Source: Anditalea sp035461405 (GTDB taxonomy: Bacteria; Bacteroidota; Bacteroidia; Cytophagales; Cyclobacteriaceae). Taken from it: DNA of 24,468 nucleotides. The translations under genes and the position numbers were made by a program. Positions 7,692 to 15,409 of the stretch are shown in pieces. The DNA lies in contig DATHVH010000359.1 in assembly GCA_035461405.1 (NCBI GenBank), positions 1 through 24,468 of the forward strand, in the 5' to 3' direction. A model generated the notes under the pieces. That model worked only from the letters and a program-made list of their open reading frames with translations, made no database searches and was not told where the DNA came from. The first letter of the stretch is position 1, and every line of letters begins with the position of its first letter.

Positions 7692-9116
7692 TTATCGAAA
7701 ATGATCTGTAAGAACCTTTTCAGCAGCATTAAATCCACCCATACCATGAACCCCTCCGCCAGGAGGCGTAGATGCTGAACATATATATATACTTTTATTG
7801 GAAGTGTTATAAGGTGACCATTTGGCTATAGGCCTAGTAAAGAGCTGACGAATATCTTGGATACCTCCATTCACATCACCGCCCACTAAATTTGGATCAA
7901 ATGCTTCCATCTGACTAGTAGTATGGGTAGTTTTAGTCAGAATCAAATCCCGGAAGCCTGGCGCAGCCTTTTCTATCTGGTTTTCAATATAAGTAGACAT
8001 GTCAGTTTCACTTCCGTTTGGCACATGACAGTAAGCCCATGCAGTATGTTTTCCTTTTGGTGCTCTGCTAGAGTCAAAAACCGAGTTTTGAGCTAAAATT
8101 ACATATGGCCGTGGGGAGATGAGGTTATTGAAGGCATTATTAACACTGGATTCCATTTCTTTCGTACTATAGCCAAGATGAATAGTTCCAGCTTTCCTGC
8201 ACAGTTCATTTGTAAAAGGAATGGGTCCATCCAGTGCAAAATCCATCTTGAATATTCCCAATCCATAACGGTAATTACCCATCCTGTTTCTATAATTTTC
8301 CTCAAATTTAGTACCTCCGATCTTTAAAATCTGTTTAGGAGTGAGGTCAAATAAATACGCTTTTGCTTTAGGTAAATCTTCCATGTGGGAAATATTTCTA
8401 TTTAAATGAATTTTACCACCGATGGATTTGTAATAGGCTATTAAGCTTTCAGGGATACTTTTTGCCCCACCCCTAGGAAATGGCCAGCCATATTTATGTC
8501 CGATTACCCCTAAAACTAAGCCAAAGGATGTAGAAGCTAGATTGGTAAGTGGCAAAGTAGAATGAGCTGCTGACCCATAGAAATAAGCACGGGTCTTTTC
8601 GTCTTTAAAGTATAATTTTGAAAATGCCTTTGCCGGCATCAGCGCTTTTAATCCAAATGAAGCTAGTTTAATAGGATTACTGGGAATTTGAAACGGGTTT
8701 AATACTGTGCCTTCTAAAAGTGGCCAGTCTTCAACCAATTTGTTCATAAGGTTATAATACGCATTACCATCTTTACCTAGTTGCCTAGCTGTCTGCTCTA
8801 TATCCTGATATCCTGCTATGGCAGATCCATCTGCAAAAGGATGTGCATAGGGGATTTCTGGGAACACCCACTCGAGGCCAAACTCGTTAAGAGGTAGCTG
8901 TTTAAAAAATGGGGAAGACATGCAGAGTGGATGGATGGCAGATCCTAAATCATGGATGAATCCAGGTAAAGTGATTTCGGCTGACCTGGTGGCACCACCT
9001 GCCTCTTGGGCCTGTTCGTATATTTCAGTGGATAAACCTTTTTGCTGTAGATGAATAGCCGCTGCTAGACCATTAGGACCGCTTCCTATTATAATTGCGT
9101 CAAATTGATTACTCAT
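7692..9116 (-). CDS. FAD-dependent oxidoreductase, phytoene desaturase/PYROXD2-like
   Basis: A 474-residue flavoprotein of the amine oxidase/phytoene-desaturase superfamily (COG1233 type). The N-terminal dinucleotide-binding motif is IIIGSGPNGLAAAIHLQQKG (8-27), followed by the acidic strand end IYEQ and GGATRSAE. HDLGSAIHP lies near 55. The C-terminal FAD-contacting motif is SASTPPGGGVHGMGGFNAA (near 447-465). It lacks a signal peptide. Carotenoid desaturases share this fold. However, no other carotenoid gene (crtB, crtZ) is present, and the PGGGVHGMGG end is more typical of the PYROXD2-like branch, so the substrate is left open. It is divergent from the SdhA-like gene at 9352, with 235 bases between the two starts. 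Confidence 0.87.
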   Translation of the reverse strand: MSNQFDAIIIGSGPNGLAAAIHLQQKGLSTEIYEQAQEAGGATRSAEITLPGFIHDLGSAIHPLCMSSPFFKQLPLNEFGLEWVFPEIPYAHPFADGSAIAGYQDIEQTARQLGKDGNAYYNLMNKLVEDWPLLEGTVLNPFQIPSNPIKLASFGLKALMPAKAFSKLYFKDEKTRAYFYGSAAHSTLPLTNLASTSFGLVLGVIGHKYGWPFPRGGAKSIPESLIAYYKSIGGKIHLNRNISHMEDLPKAKAYLFDLTPKQILKIGGTKFEENYRNRMGNYRYGLGIFKMDFALDGPIPFTNELCRKAGTIHLGYSTKEMESSVNNAFNNLISPRPYVILAQNSVFDSSRAPKGKHTAWAYCHVPNGSETDMSTYIENQIEKAAPGFRDLILTKTTHTTSQMEAFDPNLVGGDVNGGIQDIRQLFTRPIAKWSPYNTSNKSIYICSASTPPGGGVHGMGGFNAAEKVLTDHFR

Positions 9117-9351
9117 TAATTGTTTTTTAGAAAATGTCTACCTAACTCAATTTCTCAGTAAAGAAATATAAGTGAAATTTATAGCTTAAAGATTCTATGA
9201 AAATAAGCATAATCTCAATGCCATGTAATAAAGAATGCTGTAAATATGGTTTTTGTTTATCAGAAAAACCTTTTCTAAATGTTAGAAAAAACAAAGTAGA
9301 GTTCACATTGCTTTATAATATAAAGTATTTGTAGACTGAAAAAACTAATAC

Positions 9352-11091
9352 ATGTTTTCATTTAAAATTTCAAAAGAAATCAAAACTGATGTTTTGATTA
9401 TCGGCGCGGGAGCTGCCGGCATAAGAACTTCAATAGCCCTTTCAGAAAATAATATAACTTCACTTTTAGTATCCAAACGTGAATTTGGGGATGCTCATAC
9501 ATGGATGGCAGCAGGAGGGATCAATGCCTCTCTTGGATCACTTGATGAGGAAGATCGCTGGGAGATTCACGCGGCGGATACACTCCGGGAGGGGCATTTT
9601 ATCAATGATCCCAATGCGGTAGAGGCGGTTTGTAAAAATGCTCCCGACGCTATTAAAGAACTGGATGATTGGGGCTGTCCATTCAATAAAACAGAGGATG
9701 GCAAGATCAATCAAAGATTTTTTGGTGCTCAATCATTCCGTAGAACTTGTTTCGTAGGAGACAAAACTGGACGAGCCATACTGGATACACTAGTAGAGCA
9801 AGCCAAAAAAAGAGATATACCTTGTCATGATGGAATTTATATATTTCAAATAGTTAAGAAAGAAGGTAAGGTGTTAGGTGCGCTGGGACTAAATAAAAAA
9901 AATAAGGAAGTGATTTTCTATAAATCTCCGTATGTGGTATTGGCAGCTGGAGGATATGCGTCTATATATAATAGGTCATCGGCCAGAAAGGATGAAAATA
10001 TTGGAGATACTATTTACCTAGCTTATGAAGCAGGGGCCAGATTAATGGATATGGAGATGGTCCAGTTTCACCCTACGGGTATGGTTAAGCCTGAGGATTA
10101 TTTAGGCAAACTTGTCACTGAGGCTGTAAGAGGAGAAGGTGGACATTTATTAAATAGGCATAAAGATAGATTCATGACTGAATATTCCCCGGAGATGAAA
10201 GAGCTGGATGCCCGTGATGAAGTAGCGCGCGCTATAGCAAAGGAAATATTTAATGGAAATGGTACTGAAAATAATGGAGTCTACTTGGATATTTCCCATA
10301 AGGATGAAGAATTTATCAAATCACGTCTTCCTAAAATGTATGATCGGTTCAAAGAGCTGGGAATAGATATCAGTAAAGAACCTATGGAGGTTTCACCTAC
10401 CAGTCATTACTCTATGGGTGGAGTAGAAGTGAATTTTGAAACGGGAGCTACTAATATCGAAGGATTATATGCAGTAGGTGAAGCTACTAGTGGACTCCAC
10501 GGAGCCAATAGGCTAGGAGGTAACTCGCTGATCGAAACAGTGGTACTGGGTAAGTTGTCTGGAGAAAATATAGCTAGAAACTATATCAGTGGTAGTAAAT
10601 ATGATGCACCTACTGATTTTCTCAAAGATTTAGAGGGAGATTACGAAAAAATGGTGTGGGTAAATAAGCCTTTGGAAATAATCAATAAAGTAAAGAATCT
10701 GATGTGGGAGCATGCAGGTATATTGCGAAATGAGGAGCTACTGAAAGAAGGTGCCAGCAAGTTAGAAAATATTAAAAGTGAATATCAGGATAAAACTGTC
10801 TCGCTGGAAGAATTATCATTTGAAGAGATATGGCAGAATTTAGATTTAAAAAATGTATTGTTATCCTCTGAGCTGGTTTTACGATCAGCTATTGAAAGAA
10901 AAGAATCAAGAGGAGCCCATTATAGGGAAGACTATACAGATACTTCGGAAGAATTTAAATTAAATATTCTCTGCTCTAAGAATGATAATGGTAAACTCTC
11001 CATCGATTCCAAATCTGTAGGTCAACCAAGTAAAGGTGTTCAGAAAGCTTTGGATGAAAATCATTCCCTAGACTATCATCAATTGGAGTAG
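9352..11091 (+). CDS. SdhA/FrdA-type flavoprotein without partner subunits
   Basis: A 579-residue member of the succinate dehydrogenase/fumarate reductase/L-aspartate oxidase family. The FAD motif LIIGAGAAG lies at 15-23. DAHTWMAAGG (47-56) keeps a His (His49) where SdhA and FrdA link FAD covalently; L-aspartate oxidase has Ser there. The substrate side shows HPTG (240-243), TEAVRGEGG (256-264), the LDARDEVARAI segment (285-295) with its catalytic-type Arg288, HYSMGG (352-357) and HGANRLGGNSL (383-393; NadB has ASNS). The C-terminal SRGAHYREDY completes the SdhA-like pattern. There is no iron-sulphur or membrane-anchor subunit on either side. It may be a soluble fumarate reductase or succinate oxidase, an orphan Sdh subunit, or a NadB-like enzyme. 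Family firm, reaction uncertain. Confidence 0.85.
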   Translation: MFSFKISKEIKTDVLIIGAGAAGIRTSIALSENNITSLLVSKREFGDAHTWMAAGGINASLGSLDEEDRWEIHAADTLREGHFINDPNAVEAVCKNAPDAIKELDDWGCPFNKTEDGKINQRFFGAQSFRRTCFVGDKTGRAILDTLVEQAKKRDIPCHDGIYIFQIVKKEGKVLGALGLNKKNKEVIFYKSPYVVLAAGGYASIYNRSSARKDENIGDTIYLAYEAGARLMDMEMVQFHPTGMVKPEDYLGKLVTEAVRGEGGHLLNRHKDRFMTEYSPEMKELDARDEVARAIAKEIFNGNGTENNGVYLDISHKDEEFIKSRLPKMYDRFKELGIDISKEPMEVSPTSHYSMGGVEVNFETGATNIEGLYAVGEATSGLHGANRLGGNSLIETVVLGKLSGENIARNYISGSKYDAPTDFLKDLEGDYEKMVWVNKPLEIINKVKNLMWEHAGILRNEELLKEGASKLENIKSEYQDKTVSLEELSFEEIWQNLDLKNVLLSSELVLRSAIERKESRGAHYREDYTDTSEEFKLNILCSKNDNGKLSIDSKSVGQPSKGVQKALDENHSLDYHQLE

Positions 11092-11178
11092 AAATAGAAT
11101 TGTACTCAGTCCAAAGACGAACTCATAAGAGATTGAGTGATTTCGGTTTTATCGAATCGCCTTTTTTTCGAATTGTCG

Positions 11179-11239
11179 AATCTGGATTATGGTTTTATTC
11201 GGCTTTATGGGCCGATCTATTTAATCAAAAATCCAGATT
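11179..11239. repeat. Nested inverted repeat downstream of the SdhA-like gene
   Basis: Perfect 10-bp arms AATCTGGATT (11179-11188) and AATCCAGATT (11230-11239) enclose an inner 5-bp hairpin TCGGC/GCCGA (11199-11203 with 11211-11215). There is no U tract, so this is not a standard terminator. It lies about 90 bases after the stop at 11091, in a 423-base stretch without a supported gene. The stretch has only tiny frames, for example 13 codons from the ATG at 11276. Confidence 0.5.
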
Positions 11240-11327
11240 TACAATGGTAAATTTTAAGTTTACAACCTAATCAAAATGAAAGGCTTAGTTAAATTTATTA
11301 TAGCCTATTTCACTTAAGACTTGAAAC

Positions 11328-11364
11328 AAAAAATCACGCAACAACAATTGCGTGATTTTTTTTT
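11328..11364 (+). terminator. Strong intrinsic terminator, usable in both directions
   Basis: The stem AAATCACGCA/TGCGTGATTT (11331-11340 with 11349-11358) is extended by A-T pairs to about 13 bp. It has an 8-base loop and a long T run to 11364. The flanking A run gives a U tract on the other strand too. It can therefore serve the SdhA-like unit on plus and, at a distance, pdhB on minus. Confidence 0.88.
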
Positions 11365-11431
11365 ATTTCCTTATCGTAAACATTCAAAGAAAAAATTCTT
11401 GATTGAAGAAAAGTAGATGATATGCAAATCG

Positions 11432-11490
11432 GTTTGTCAGTTCATCGATTCATCAATTTGACAAATCCGCCGACATCCGTCACCCAAGAT
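11432..11490. repeat. Degenerate intergenic repeat, copy 1
   Basis: The segment with ATCGATTCATCAATTTGACA and then GACATCCGTCACCC resembles the complement of 15250-15318, which reads CGATTCGTCAGATCGACAAC and then GCATCCGTTATCC. The similarity was judged by eye and is imperfect. Both copies are intergenic and lie near gene ends or starts. Confidence 0.4.
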
Positions 11491-11491
11491 T

Positions 11492-11511
11492 CCTGCCTAC
11501 CGGCAGGCAGG
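11492..11511. repeat. CCTGCC palindromic repeat abutting the pdhB stop codon
   Basis: A 20-base near-perfect palindrome CCTGCCTACCGGCAGGCAGG with a single A.C mismatch, beginning 4 bases beyond the pdhB stop. The perfect form CCTGCCTGCCGGCAGGCAGG is, to my knowledge, a recurrent REP-like intergenic palindrome in many Bacteroidota genomes. It would form a stable 3' hairpin on the pdhB message. There is no T run on its own. Confidence 0.65.
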
Positions 11512-11514
11512 CAT

Positions 11515-12495
11515 CTATTTCTTATAGCACACCTGCTTAATAGCCTCTACAGTTCTTTTAGCATTTGGCAAAGTTGCTTCAATGTAAGGACCTGAATAAC
11601 TCAATGGTATATCCATGCTATTTACTCTCAATATAGGCGCATCTAAATAATCAAATGCATGCCTCTGAATATTAAATGCGAGATCAGTGGCCATAGATGC
11701 TACAGGGTTAGCTTCTTCTACTATCACACATCTATTAGTTTTCTTTATTGATTCTATCAAAGTAGGGTAATCAACAGGCCGTATAGTCCTTAAATCAATT
11801 ACTTCCGCATCTATACCATCTTTGGCTACAATTTCGGCAGCTTCAAATGCCACTTTCATCATTTTCCCAAAAGAGATGATGGTGACATCTTTTCCCTTCT
11901 TTTTCACTTCAGCTACACCGAGTGGCAATAGATATTCCCCTTCAGGAACCTCACCTTTGTCACCATACATTAATTCTGATTCCATGAAGATCACAGGATC
12001 ATTATCTCTGATGGATGCTTTTAAAAGACCTTTGGCATCATATGGAGTAGAAGGTACCACTACTTTAAGACCAGGAGTATTGGCATACCAATTTTCAAAA
12101 TTAGAGGAGTGCTGTGCACCTAGCTGACCGGCGTTACCCGTAGCTCCACGGAATACAATAGGACAGTGATACTGACCACCAGACATCGCAAGAATTTTTG
12201 CCGCCGAGTTTATGATCTGATCAATGGCTACCAACGAAAAATTGAAGGTCATGAATTCGATGATAGGTCTCAGTCCGTTGATGGCCGCTCCTACACCGAG
12301 ACCTGTAAATCCAAGTTCGGAAATTGGGGTGTCATACATTCTTTCTGGACCAAACTCATCCAACATACCTTGGGTAACTTTATAAGCACCGTTATATTCT
12401 GCTACTTCCTCGCCCATGACAAAAACATTCTTATCACGTCGCATTTCCTCGGACATAGCCTCTCTCAAAGCTTCTCTAAATTGTATTTCTCTCAT
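11515..12495 (-). CDS. pdhB: Pyruvate dehydrogenase E1 component, beta subunit
   Basis: A 326-residue transketolase-like E1 beta subunit. With E1 alpha it decarboxylates pyruvate on thiamine diphosphate and passes the acetyl group to the E2 lipoyl domain. The motif DTPISELGFTGLGVGAA places the cofactor-activating Glu at residue 60, and GLRPIIEFMTFNFS follows. AAKILAMSGGQ leads to AQHS, with active-site His129, then LKVVVPSTPYDAKGL and the C-terminal transketolase domain (VTIISFGKM, VIDLRTIRPVD, VIVEEANP). The sequence is strikingly close to the mitochondrial type. No pdhA or E2 gene is adjacent; in Bacteroidota pdhB is often encoded apart from them. The gene is followed at once by a palindromic repeat. 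A branched-chain 2-oxoacid E1 beta is less likely. Confidence 0.95.
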   Translation of the reverse strand: MREIQFREALREAMSEEMRRDKNVFVMGEEVAEYNGAYKVTQGMLDEFGPERMYDTPISELGFTGLGVGAAINGLRPIIEFMTFNFSLVAIDQIINSAAKILAMSGGQYHCPIVFRGATGNAGQLGAQHSSNFENWYANTPGLKVVVPSTPYDAKGLLKASIRDNDPVIFMESELMYGDKGEVPEGEYLLPLGVAEVKKKGKDVTIISFGKMMKVAFEAAEIVAKDGIDAEVIDLRTIRPVDYPTLIESIKKTNRCVIVEEANPVASMATDLAFNIQRHAFDYLDAPILRVNSMDIPLSYSGPYIEATLPNAKRTVEAIKQVCYKK

Positions 12496-12613
12496 GTATA
12501 TGCCAAAATTTTATAGGCGTAAAAATATAAAGTTAATCGCCAAATACCAAAGCTAATCTGAAATGAGTGACCTTTAAAATATAGATCTTATACCTTTTTT
12601 TGAGGTTATTTAT

Positions 12614-13978
12614 CTATTCTCCTATGGAAACAGTCTTTTTATTGACAAATTCTTTAATGCCCATCTCGGCAAGCTCTCTACCATATCCTGAATTTTTCAC
12701 TCCACCAAATGGGAGGTATGGACTTGATGCAACTAATTCGTTTATATATACAGCACCGCTTTCTATCTGCCTAGCAAGCTTATCAGCCTTGGACTGATCC
12801 TTAGTCCATAGTGATGCTCCCAGTCCGAACATGGTATCATTAGCTATATGGATGGCTTCTTCTTCATCTTTCACTTTAAATATAGCGGCTACCGGACCAA
12901 AAAGTTCTTCTCTATAAGCCGGCATGTCTTCGGTAATGTCAGCTAAAATGTATGGTTTGAAAAAGGCACTGTCCTTTTTGGGTTGTTCTCCTTCCAAAAT
13001 AACTTCAGCCCCCATTTCTATGGATTTCTTAACCTGCTCATATAAGTCTTGTGCCAGATCAGGGCGGGCCATACAGGCATAGTGAGCATCACCATCCAAT
13101 TGTTCCCCTTGCTTCATGCCTTCGATCTCTGATTTAAAAATATCAAGAAATCTTTTATAGACTGGTTCTTCTATGATAAACCGCTTTGCCGCTATACAGC
13201 TCTGGCCAAAATTAATCATTCGGGATTTAGCTGCCGTTTTAGCCGCCTTCTCTATATCAGCATCCTTAAGTACTATAAATGGATCACTTCCTCCCAATTC
13301 TAGGACAGTTTTTTTCAGCTGCTTTCCAGCCTGTGAGGCCACCATTCTCCCGGCATTTTCACTTCCTGTAAGTGTGGCTGCTTTTACATCTTTATGTTTG
13401 ATGATATCTTCTACCAAGTCTGAAGAAATGAGAAAGGATTGGAAGCATCCTTCCGGAAACCCCGCTTCCCTAAATATTTCTTCGATAGCTAAGGCACATT
13501 GAGGGACATTCGAAGCATGCTTTAATAGTCCGACATTCCCAGCCATTAAATTGGGTGCAGCAAAGCGGAATACCTGCCAAAACGGAAAATTCCAAGGCAT
13601 CACTGCTAAAATAATACCCAATGGATTATAGACTACTTTTGCTTTTTTATCATCGGGCATTTCCAAAGGTTCATCTGCCAGGAATTCTTCGGCTTTATCA
13701 GCATAATAATCACATACCCAAGCACACTTTTCTACCTCAGCTTGAGCTTCTTTTATTACTTTCCCCATTTCCAGGGATATGATTTTAGCATATTTCTCTT
13801 TATTATCTGTCAATACCTTGGAAGCTTTTTTCATGAGTTTGCTTCGTTCCGCAAAAGAAGTATCTCTCCAATTTAAAAAGGTTTGTTGGGCCTTATCAAT
13901 ACCTTTCAGTACGTCATCTTTAGTATGAGGGTCAAATTCTTTTAATACTTTATTATTGTAAGGATTGATAGATTTCAT
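12614..13978 (-). CDS. NAD-dependent succinate-semialdehyde dehydrogenase (Sad/YneI-like ALDH)
   Basis: A 454-residue aldehyde dehydrogenase expected to oxidise succinate semialdehyde to succinate. It has PWNFP with Asn130, the cofactor-site GSENAG (205-210), LELGGSDPFIVL with general base Glu227, and GQSCIAAKRF with nucleophile Cys261. Late segments are EELFGPVAAI and LPFGGVKNSGYGREL. The short length and the LLKHASNVP, ELGGSDPFIVL and CxAAKRFIIEE stretches match the E. coli Sad/YneI branch, which prefers NAD, better than GabD (about 480 residues, NADP). Its start follows the rhodanese gene stop by 4 bases, so the two are likely co-transcribed. No GABA transaminase is present, so the aldehyde source is unknown. 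Confidence 0.9.
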   Translation of the reverse strand: MKSINPYNNKVLKEFDPHTKDDVLKGIDKAQQTFLNWRDTSFAERSKLMKKASKVLTDNKEKYAKIISLEMGKVIKEAQAEVEKCAWVCDYYADKAEEFLADEPLEMPDDKKAKVVYNPLGIILAVMPWNFPFWQVFRFAAPNLMAGNVGLLKHASNVPQCALAIEEIFREAGFPEGCFQSFLISSDLVEDIIKHKDVKAATLTGSENAGRMVASQAGKQLKKTVLELGGSDPFIVLKDADIEKAAKTAAKSRMINFGQSCIAAKRFIIEEPVYKRFLDIFKSEIEGMKQGEQLDGDAHYACMARPDLAQDLYEQVKKSIEMGAEVILEGEQPKKDSAFFKPYILADITEDMPAYREELFGPVAAIFKVKDEEEAIHIANDTMFGLGASLWTKDQSKADKLARQIESGAVYINELVASSPYLPFGGVKNSGYGRELAEMGIKEFVNKKTVSIGE

Positions 13979-13982
13979 GCTT

Positions 13983-14387
13983 TTAGGTTTGTGGATATAT
14001 GATTTTTTTTCCTTCGTGGTGCCAGTTTTGTAAACCTCCCTTTAAGATGTAAACATGCTTAAAACCCATGGATTTCATCAGCCTAGAGGCGGGAATTGTT
14101 TTTTCGGTGGTATTACAATATATGAAATAGGGCAGGTCCTTTCTTAGATAGGTAAGATAAACTTCAAAGTTTTCATCCATATAATTGATAAATATGGCAT
14201 CTTCCAGATGACCATACTTTATTTCCTCTGTGCTTCTTACATCTATTAGGACTGCATTGATTTGTTTTTTTAAGCCTATCTCAAACTCTTGAGGCTCCAA
14301 TAGCTCTTCATCACTCATGAACTGCGAATGGCAGGAGCAGAACAAAGCGAACATACAGCAAAAAAATATGGAAATGGGCCCTTTCAT
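13983..14387 (-). CDS. Secreted/lipoprotein rhodanese-domain protein
   Basis: A 134-residue protein with a hydrophobic N-terminus (MKGPISIFFCCMFALFCSC), probably an export signal. Cys17 or Cys19 could be lipidated, although the lipobox is not textbook. The remainder is one rhodanese domain: VLIDVRSTEEIKYGHLEDAI (46-65), the active-site strand YFIYCNTTEKT with Cys91, and the C-terminal VYILKGGLQNW (112-122). The active-site loop lacks the usual CRxGxRS arginines (CNTTEKT instead), so the sulphur acceptor or phosphate-like substrate may differ from classical thiosulphate sulphurtransferases. It heads a two-gene unit with the semialdehyde dehydrogenase, 4 bases apart. The role is unclear; a periplasmic persulphide carrier is a guess. 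Confidence 0.82.
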   Translation of the reverse strand: MKGPISIFFCCMFALFCSCHSQFMSDEELLEPQEFEIGLKKQINAVLIDVRSTEEIKYGHLEDAIFINYMDENFEVYLTYLRKDLPYFIYCNTTEKTIPASRLMKSMGFKHVYILKGGLQNWHHEGKKIIYPQT

Positions 14388-14460
14388 TTTTGATATATTA
14401 AATAATAAGCATCTTTGTTCTACTTAAACTAGATATTGTTATACTATTGTTTTGGATTAA

Positions 14461-14961
14461 ATGAAAAAAATAGGGCTTATATCAGATTCCCATGGGTATA
14501 TAGATGAAAAGGTAATTCAACATCTTGCAGATGTGGATGAGATCTGGCATGCAGGAGATATTGGGGATATTAATATATTAGAAAATTTACCTCAGGGTAA
14601 AAAATTAAGAGCAGTTTATGGAAATATAGATGATCAGGCTGCAAGAGCAAAGTTTCCTGAAGAAGAGATTTTTGATCTAGAAGGGGTAAAGGTATATATG
14701 ATTCATATAGGAGGAAAGCCTCCTCGTTATGCCGCTGGTATCAAGAAAAGAATCAATGAGATTGGGCCAAAACTTTTTATATGTGGCCACTCGCATATAT
14801 GTAAAGTAGAGTTTGATAAAACGACCAAAAGCCTATATATGAATCCGGGTGCGATAGGGGTGCAGGGATTTCATCAGCTGAGGACTATGCTAAAATTTGA
14901 TCTGGTAGAGGGGGAAATAAAAAATCTACGGGTGGTAGAGCTTGGCAAAAGGGCAAAATAA
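14461..14961 (+). CDS. YfcE-type metallophosphoesterase
   Basis: A 166-residue cytosolic calcineurin-fold phosphoesterase of the YfcE/MJ0936 family, which hydrolyses phosphodiesters using two metal ions. All signature motifs are in order: DSH (Asp9, His11), HAGD (Asp33), GNID (Asn55), MIHIGG (His82) and CGHSH (His110, His112), then NPGAIGVQG. The motif GNID replaces the more common GNCD/GNHD, which is frequent in this subfamily. The length equals that of stand-alone family members. It is divergent from the rhodanese gene and ends at a terminator shared with the convergent 49-residue gene. The natural substrate of this family is not settled. Confidence 0.92.
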   Translation: MKKIGLISDSHGYIDEKVIQHLADVDEIWHAGDIGDINILENLPQGKKLRAVYGNIDDQAARAKFPEEEIFDLEGVKVYMIHIGGKPPRYAAGIKKRINEIGPKLFICGHSHICKVEFDKTTKSLYMNPGAIGVQGFHQLRTMLKFDLVEGEIKNLRVVELGKRAK

Positions 14962-14992
14962 AAAGGGCAATGTCAAACATAGCCCTTTTTAT
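14960..14992. terminator. Bidirectional intrinsic terminator between convergent genes
   Basis: The stem AAAAAGGGC/GCCCTTTTT (14960-14968 with 14982-14990) has an inner ATG/CAT extension. A runs on one side and T runs on the other let it act for both the phosphoesterase gene (whose stop it overlaps) and the minus-strand 49-residue gene. Confidence 0.9.
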
Positions 14993-15010
14993 ATCCTGGA
15001 TAGAGACAAT

Positions 15011-15160
15011 TTATTTCTTATCAGAAAACTGGCTTTTTAATTCCTCAATATCTACGTTTTTGATTACCGGCTTGGCATTCAACTGTTTGATTTTGATTAC
15101 TCTTGTAGTCTGAGATTGTCTTTTTCTCTTTAATTTTCTTTTTAATGTAGTAACAGCCAT
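15011..15160 (-). CDS. 49-residue basic conserved-looking protein
   Basis: From the ATG at 15160 to the TAA at 15011, the minus strand encodes 49 residues. The N-terminus is very basic (MAVTTLKRKLKRKRQSQTTR). The middle reads VIKIKQLNAKPVIKNVDIEE, and the short tail LKSQFSDKK is of mixed charge. The charge suggests nucleic-acid or ribosome association, in the manner of small ribosomal proteins, but it matches none I know. I believe relatives with the same AKPVIKNVD block exist in Bacteroidota; I could not check. Support comes from an exact -7 element 34 bases upstream and a shared terminator downstream. An overlapping frame (15045-15227) on the same strand is rejected. Function unknown. Confidence 0.75.
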   Translation of the reverse strand: MAVTTLKRKLKRKRQSQTTRVIKIKQLNAKPVIKNVDIEELKSQFSDKK

Positions 15161-15194
15161 TTTTATTCCTGTTTATAATTTCAAAATTGAGGTG

Positions 15195-15202
15195 CAAAGA
15201 TA
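15195..15202 (-). promoter_or_regulatory. -7 promoter element for the 49-residue gene (TATCTTTG on minus)
   Basis: The plus strand reads CAAAGATA, the complement of a perfect TAnnTTTG. It lies 34 bases upstream of the ATG at 15160. No clear -33 box. Confidence 0.5.
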
Positions 15203-15249
15203 AATAATATCTCTGAAAAGTTAGCATTTATTGGTAAAATATCTTTCAA

Positions 15250-15318
15250 TGTCGGATAACGGATGCCAGATGACGGGGTTGTCGATCTGACGAATCGTCG
15301 AATCGTTAATTCGAAGTT
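15250..15318. repeat. Degenerate intergenic repeat, copy 2
   Basis: This GA/CGAATC-rich stretch upstream of hisS contains GACGAATCGTCGAATCG and GGATGCCAGATGACGG. Its complement resembles 11432-11490. The internal short motif CGAATCG also occurs at 11153-11159. It looks like a dispersed, decayed intergenic element and not coding DNA. Confidence 0.4.
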
Positions 15319-15385
15319 TTCGTTTTACAAAGTGAAACATGGGTACCAGCATTTCGGATAATCAGTATTATTATCCCAATTTTTA

Positions 15386-15393
15386 TAACTTTG
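15386..15393 (+). promoter_or_regulatory. -7 promoter element for hisS (TAACTTTG)
   Basis: An exact TAnnTTTG match, with 16 bases between the element and the ATG at 15410, implying a very short leader. Confidence 0.6.
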
Positions 15394-15409
15394 TGCAAAA
15401 TTTAGATAG

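Noticed and set aside
11276..11317. 13-codon frame MKGLVKFIIAYFT before the terminator at 11328
   Set aside because: It is too short to support without conservation data, although its position just before a terminator could suit a small leader peptide.
15045..15227. 60-codon minus-strand frame overlapping the 49-residue gene
   Set aside because: The composition is random-looking, and the frame runs over the -7 element and leader of the better-supported 49-residue gene.
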